From JAQBDA01 sp963709875 (GTDB lineage Bacteria; Chloroflexota; Anaerolineae; Anaerolineales; UBA4823): DNA of 64,000 bases. The stretch spans positions 635,699 through 699,698 of the forward strand of contig CAVPYB010000012.1 in NCBI GenBank assembly GCA_963709875.1, in the 5' to 3' direction. Every line of letters begins with the position of its first letter. Within the stretch, counting starts at the first letter, position 1. Both the position numbers and the translations under genes were made by a program. Positions 60,840 to 64,000 of the stretch are shown one piece after another. Below the pieces are notes generated by a model that did no database searches, was not told the DNA's origin, and saw nothing but the letters and a program-made list of their open reading frames with translations.

Positions 60840-61995
60840 ATGAAGTTTAGACACATCAGGTTTATGCCATTGCTGGCAGTAATGATTTTATCGGCTCTGC
60901 TCGCTGTCGGCTGTGAAGCGGCTGAACCGGCATCCAACTCCCCTTCTGAAACCGGCTCCGGTGCAGCCAACCGATGCGCTACCCACGGTTCCATCCCATA
61001 CCCCAACAGCTGAGCCAACCCATATGCCCACTGCTGCTCCAGGAATTGACAAGGCGGAGTTAAGTAATATGACCTACGATTTGGGCATCGTTTCCCAGGC
61101 GCTGCCTGGCAGGGATGGCAGCGTGACTCTCTCCGGTGGGCACTTCGAAGAGCTGTTCCCTGACTCGGCCGTGGGTGTGGTGGTGGATCTGATCGATCAT
61201 ACAACCGGCGATCTGAACGCGGACGGTCTAGAAGATGCCATTGCCCTGCTGGCGATCAACACCGGCGGGACGGGCACCTTCATCCACCTGGCAGCCGTCA
61301 TCCAGCAAGCCAGTGGGTTCACCCATGCTGCCACACTGCTTTTGGGTGATCGCGTGAAGGTCGAGTCGCTTGACATCGCTGATGGGACTCTGCAGGTGCA
61401 GATGATCACCCACGCGCCTGACGACCCGCTGTGCTGCCCGACAGAGCAGGTAACACAACACTACACCTTACAGGAGGGCATGCTGGTCACCCCGGAGCAG
61501 AGCCAGATCCTGCCGCTGGCGGATGCCGCTATCCAGGCACTGAGCACCGGTGATATGGCTGGGCTGGCGTCACTGGTTCATCCAGAAGCAGGGCTGCGCT
61601 TCTCACCGTATGCCTATGTGCTGCCCGAGCATCTTGCATTCTCCTCCGACCAGCTGCTCGAACTGCCGGATGATCCCACCCAATATACCTGGGGCGCCTT
61701 CGACGGCAGTGGGGAGCCCATCCGGATGACCTTCGCCGAGTATTTCGACCGCTTCGTCTACAGCAAAGACTTCGCCGGCGCCGAGCAGGTCAGCCTGGAC
61801 CGGCGCCTGGGAGCCGGCAACACCATCGACAACAGCCGCGAGTTCTATCCCCAATCGGTAGTGCTGGAGTACTACCTGCCGGGCGAAAATCCAGACTACG
61901 GCGGGCTGGACTGGCAGAGCCTGCGCCTTGTCTTCGAGCAGCAAGACGGGGTCTGGTACCTGGCAGGCATCATTCACGACGAGTGGACTACTTAA
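60840..61995 (+). pseudogene. Secreted lipoprotein with a one-base frameshift
   Basis: ATG 60840 starts MKFRHIRFMPLLAVMILSALLAVGC, a good lipoprotein signal, but this frame ends at about 61014. The adjoining frame (open from 60913 to 61995) continues the Pro/Thr linker (ALPTVPSHTPTAEPTHMPTAAPG) and a soluble domain (LSGGHFEELFPDSAVGVVVDLID, DGLEDAIALLAINTGGTGTFIHLA, VLEYYLPGENPDYGGLDWQSLRL). Length 1156 is one base over a multiple of three, so one insertion near 60950 explains it. VCBS/FG-GAP-like words are present. Function unknown. Confidence 0.7.
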
Positions 61996-62075
61996 TTTCT
62001 TCAGATGAATTAGAATAGGCGCTTATAACCTCGACGCCCGGGGTTAGAAGATCATATCAGGGGAGATCATCGCAG

Positions 62076-63299
62076 ATGACCTATCGTATAGCGCCTATAT
62101 TCCTGTTTTTTTCTTTATTGCTCACAGCCTGCCGGGCGCAAAATCCCAACCGCGCAGCTGACTCGCCGGCCGCAGCCATTCCTTCTGCAACGCTTTTTCA
62201 ATCCACGAGCACCCAGACCCCTCCCCCCTATACACAAACACCGCAATCCCTGTCCGACAGCAGCGCTGATGCATCATCCGGCCCGACAGCTACACTACCT
62301 CCGCCAGAACCGTCCCCTACCAGCTCATCTGCGGCGCAAAGCAGCGGGATAGCCACACCTACCCAAACGCCAACATCTGCCCTGACGGAACAGCCCACCG
62401 CCACAGCTGCACCTGCTGCCGGCAGTGGGAACACACCCGCTGAATCTGGAACATGCCAGGAGAAAGCTGCCTTTTACGGCGACGTGACCATACCGGATAA
62501 CACGTTTTTCAATCAAGGGGAATCGTTCACAAAAATATGGCGTTTCCGCAACGAGGGCACCTGCACATGGACACCGGACTATCAGGTTGTCTTCAATGGC
62601 GGGGAGATCATGGATGCCGCCTTATCTAACCCCTTCCCTAACACGGTCGCTCCTGGAGAGCAGGTGGATATCTCGATCGACATGAAAGCGCCCACGCGCG
62701 GCGGTCCGTTCCAGAGTGTATGGGGCTTCGAAGACCCCAACGGGGTGCGCTTCGGCACCGGCAGCGCTGGCAGCGACCTGTTTTGGGTGATCATCGATGT
62801 GCGCTTCCTCGACCAGAACAACCAGCCGCAGCCCAACCCCGGCAGCCAGCCCCCGCCGCCGGCACCGGCAGGCTGCAGCGCCCAGGCAGATAACAGCGTG
62901 GGATCGCAGGTCTTCCAGCTGATCAACCAGATGCGCACATCCAATGGTCTCAACCCACTCACACTGAATGCTTCGCTCTCAGCGGCTGCCCGGGTCCACA
63001 GCACCGATATGGCCTGCAATAACTTTATCGCCCACTCCGGCTCGGATGGCTCGACCTGGGCAGACCGGATCAGCGCCCAGGGCTACCAGTATGCGACCTA
63101 CCCATTAGAGAATATCTACGTCGGCGACCCGCAGTTCGGCGGTGACGCACAGGGCGCAGTCACCTGGTGGATGAACAGCCAGGTGCACCGTGACAACATC
63201 CTCAATGACCGCGTCACTGAGACAGGGGTCGGCTACGTATATGACCCTAACAGCGAATACGGCGGCTATTACACCATGGTCTTCGCCCAACCACAGTGA
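62076..63299 (+). CDS. Lipoprotein with NBR1-type Ig domain and CAP (SCP) domain
   Basis: 407 residues. Lipoprotein signal LLTACRAQ, a long Thr/Ser/Pro linker to about residue 125, an NBR1/FW-type Ig-like domain (GDVTIPDNTFFNQGESFTK, IWRFRNEGTCTWTPDY, VDISIDMKAPTRGGPFQSVW), then a CAP domain (FQLINQMRTSNGLNPLTLN, AAARVHSTDMACNNFIAHSG, WWMNSQVHRDNILN). The two domains are common in Chloroflexota extracellular proteins. Role at the cell surface is unknown; CAP proteins are often involved in binding or in protease-like functions. Confidence 0.88.
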   Translation: MTYRIAPIFLFFSLLLTACRAQNPNRAADSPAAAIPSATLFQSTSTQTPPPYTQTPQSLSDSSADASSGPTATLPPPEPSPTSSSAAQSSGIATPTQTPTSALTEQPTATAAPAAGSGNTPAESGTCQEKAAFYGDVTIPDNTFFNQGESFTKIWRFRNEGTCTWTPDYQVVFNGGEIMDAALSNPFPNTVAPGEQVDISIDMKAPTRGGPFQSVWGFEDPNGVRFGTGSAGSDLFWVIIDVRFLDQNNQPQPNPGSQPPPPAPAGCSAQADNSVGSQVFQLINQMRTSNGLNPLTLNASLSAAARVHSTDMACNNFIAHSGSDGSTWADRISAQGYQYATYPLENIYVGDPQFGGDAQGAVTWWMNSQVHRDNILNDRVTETGVGYVYDPNSEYGGYYTMVFAQPQ

Positions 63300-63311
63300 C
63301 AGTTATTAAAA

Positions 63312-63342
63312 GTGGAAGACGGCATTGAGCGCTGTCTTCCAC
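63312..63342. terminator. Bidirectional terminator between convergent genes
   Basis: GTGGAAGAC (63312-63320) pairs with GTCTTCCAC (63334-63342), with A-rich bases before and CTTAATA after. It lies between the converging stops at 63299 and 63374. The T-tract is weak. Confidence 0.6.
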
Positions 63343-63373
63343 CTTAATAGAAGTTACGAAGTTCACGAGGGGG

Positions 63374-63868
63374 TTATTTGATTTTGCTCAGCTCGGCTTT
63401 GAGCAGCGGGTCCCGCCCGCACAACCAGGGCAGGTCGATCTTCGCTTCGGCGGTCAGGCTCTCCCTATCCGTGGATATCTGAGAGTCCAGCGTTGCTGAG
63501 ATCTGCAGCCCGCTCACCCTGAAAGCGACACCGGCCTGCAGGCGGTTTGGATAGCCGCGCAGCGTCTGGCCGTTAGCAGCCTGCTCGCCGGCGGGGATAT
63601 ACGCGCCACCGCACCTGCCGCCATCCACGTACAGCCCCTCCCCCAAGGTAACGGTGCCCTCTACCTTGTCTCCAACGTGGGTCGTCTCCAGCATGATCTC
63701 TGCCCGGCTGCCCCGGTCGCCATATACATACCCGGAAAAGGTGCCCTGGTAGGGACCAGCGGTCCGGATAGTGATTGGTGCCGGCGCAGCCAGCGCCGCG
63801 CCAGCCGCCGGTGAGAAGGCAAACAAAGCTGCTGATATTGCGAATAACAACTTTTTCATTTTGTTCAA
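63374..63868 (-). CDS. Secreted protein of unknown function
   Basis: 164 residues. Signal peptide MNKMKKLLFAISAALFAFSPAAGAALAA (MKKLL at codon 4 is another start). The mature part is beta-rich (GPYQGTFSGYVYGDRGSRAEIML, VEGTVTLGEGLYVDGGRCGGAY) with two cysteines. No family recognised. Upstream lies TTAAGGCGACCTTAT, the near copy of the htrA-upstream repeat, suggesting joint control. Confidence 0.75.
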   Translation of the reverse strand: MNKMKKLLFAISAALFAFSPAAGAALAAPAPITIRTAGPYQGTFSGYVYGDRGSRAEIMLETTHVGDKVEGTVTLGEGLYVDGGRCGGAYIPAGEQAANGQTLRGYPNRLQAGVAFRVSGLQISATLDSQISTDRESLTAEAKIDLPWLCGRDPLLKAELSKIK

Positions 63869-63958
63869 TGTTTACTCCTAGTGTGTTGCGTTAGAGACAA
63901 CCATCCGAGTCTATCAGGCAGGGCAGGACGCCGTCCTTATACCGGGCTATTGCCTGCC

Positions 63959-63976
63959 TTAAGGCGACCTTATGCC
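63959..63976. promoter_or_regulatory. TTAAGGC...TTATGCC site upstream of 63374 gene
   Basis: TTAAGGC (63959-63965) and TTATGCC (63970-63976) are 11 bp apart; the block TTAAGGCGACCTTAT differs by one base from TTAAGGCAACCTTAT at 39006. It is about 90 bp before the start codon, comparable with about 110 bp for htrA. Confidence 0.45.
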
Positions 63977-64000
63977 AGGTGAACAATAGCTCGCCAGGGG

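Overview
The window reads as one contiguous piece of a high-GC bacterial chromosome, most likely an anaerobic member of the Chloroflexota (Anaerolineae-like). This is an inference from gene content: long runs of Hdr-like flavoproteins and FrhB/FdhB-like iron-sulfur proteins, a group 3b [NiFe] hydrogenase, secreted lipoproteins with Thr/Pro/Ala-rich linkers, and a lipoprotein joining an NBR1-type Ig domain to a CAP domain. No rRNA, tRNA or CRISPR array was seen.

Region 1 (1-9858): a PAS sensor kinase and OmpR-type regulator end at a strong terminator. Four 11/12-bp-phased TGTCAC-like hexamers follow, then a HEAT-repeat protein and a complete hydBGDA sulfhydrogenase-type hydrogenase with its maturation protease. 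A receiver protein and a membrane GAF histidine kinase (frameshifted) close the block.

Region 2 (9862-28634): an almost unbroken co-directional cluster of soluble redox proteins: HdrC, HdrB, a 1527-residue HdrA-GltD-HdrA fusion, MvhD, three FrhB/FdhB-like iron-sulfur proteins, two further HdrA-like flavoproteins, an HdrCB/HdrD-like CCG protein, a ferredoxin, an FrdB-like protein, an acyl-CoA dehydrogenase homologue without the usual catalytic Glu, and an FrdA-like flavoprotein. I infer a large flavin-based electron-bifurcating hub that could exchange electrons between H2/NAD(P)H, ferredoxin, a disulfide and fumarate or an acyl-CoA-like substrate. This is the best candidate for an undescribed system. 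A malic enzyme (two frameshifts, structured leader) and a CxxC-less thioredoxin-reductase-like flavoprotein follow, fitting a C4-dicarboxylate/redox theme.

Region 3 (31500-39860): accessory DNA. It holds a nucleotidyltransferase pair, a truncated AT-rich DNA methyltransferase, an unknown protein with its own promoter, two MntA/HepT remnants, a DUF433/DUF5615 pair bordered by inverted repeats, a PLP enzyme and an HtrA protease. In all three toxin-antitoxin modules the toxin is broken while the antitoxin is intact.

Region 4 (39870-49300): a two-component system, small enzymes, ArsR regulators, a P1B-4-like metal ATPase in three reading frames, and an insertion sequence whose inverted repeat supplies a new stop codon for the gene it entered.

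Region 5 (49300-64000): a SAM-I riboswitch ahead of a transsulfuration enzyme and aspartate kinase, a C39-like peptidase/TPR protein, a PadR/MFS pair with a large palindrome, a patatin, a secreted trypsin-like protease, a candidate structured small RNA with its own terminator, and several lipoproteins.

About eleven single-base frameshifts and two in-frame stops occur in otherwise well conserved genes. The core cluster 9862-28634 has none that I can see. Some are probably sequence errors, so broken genes should be read with that in mind.
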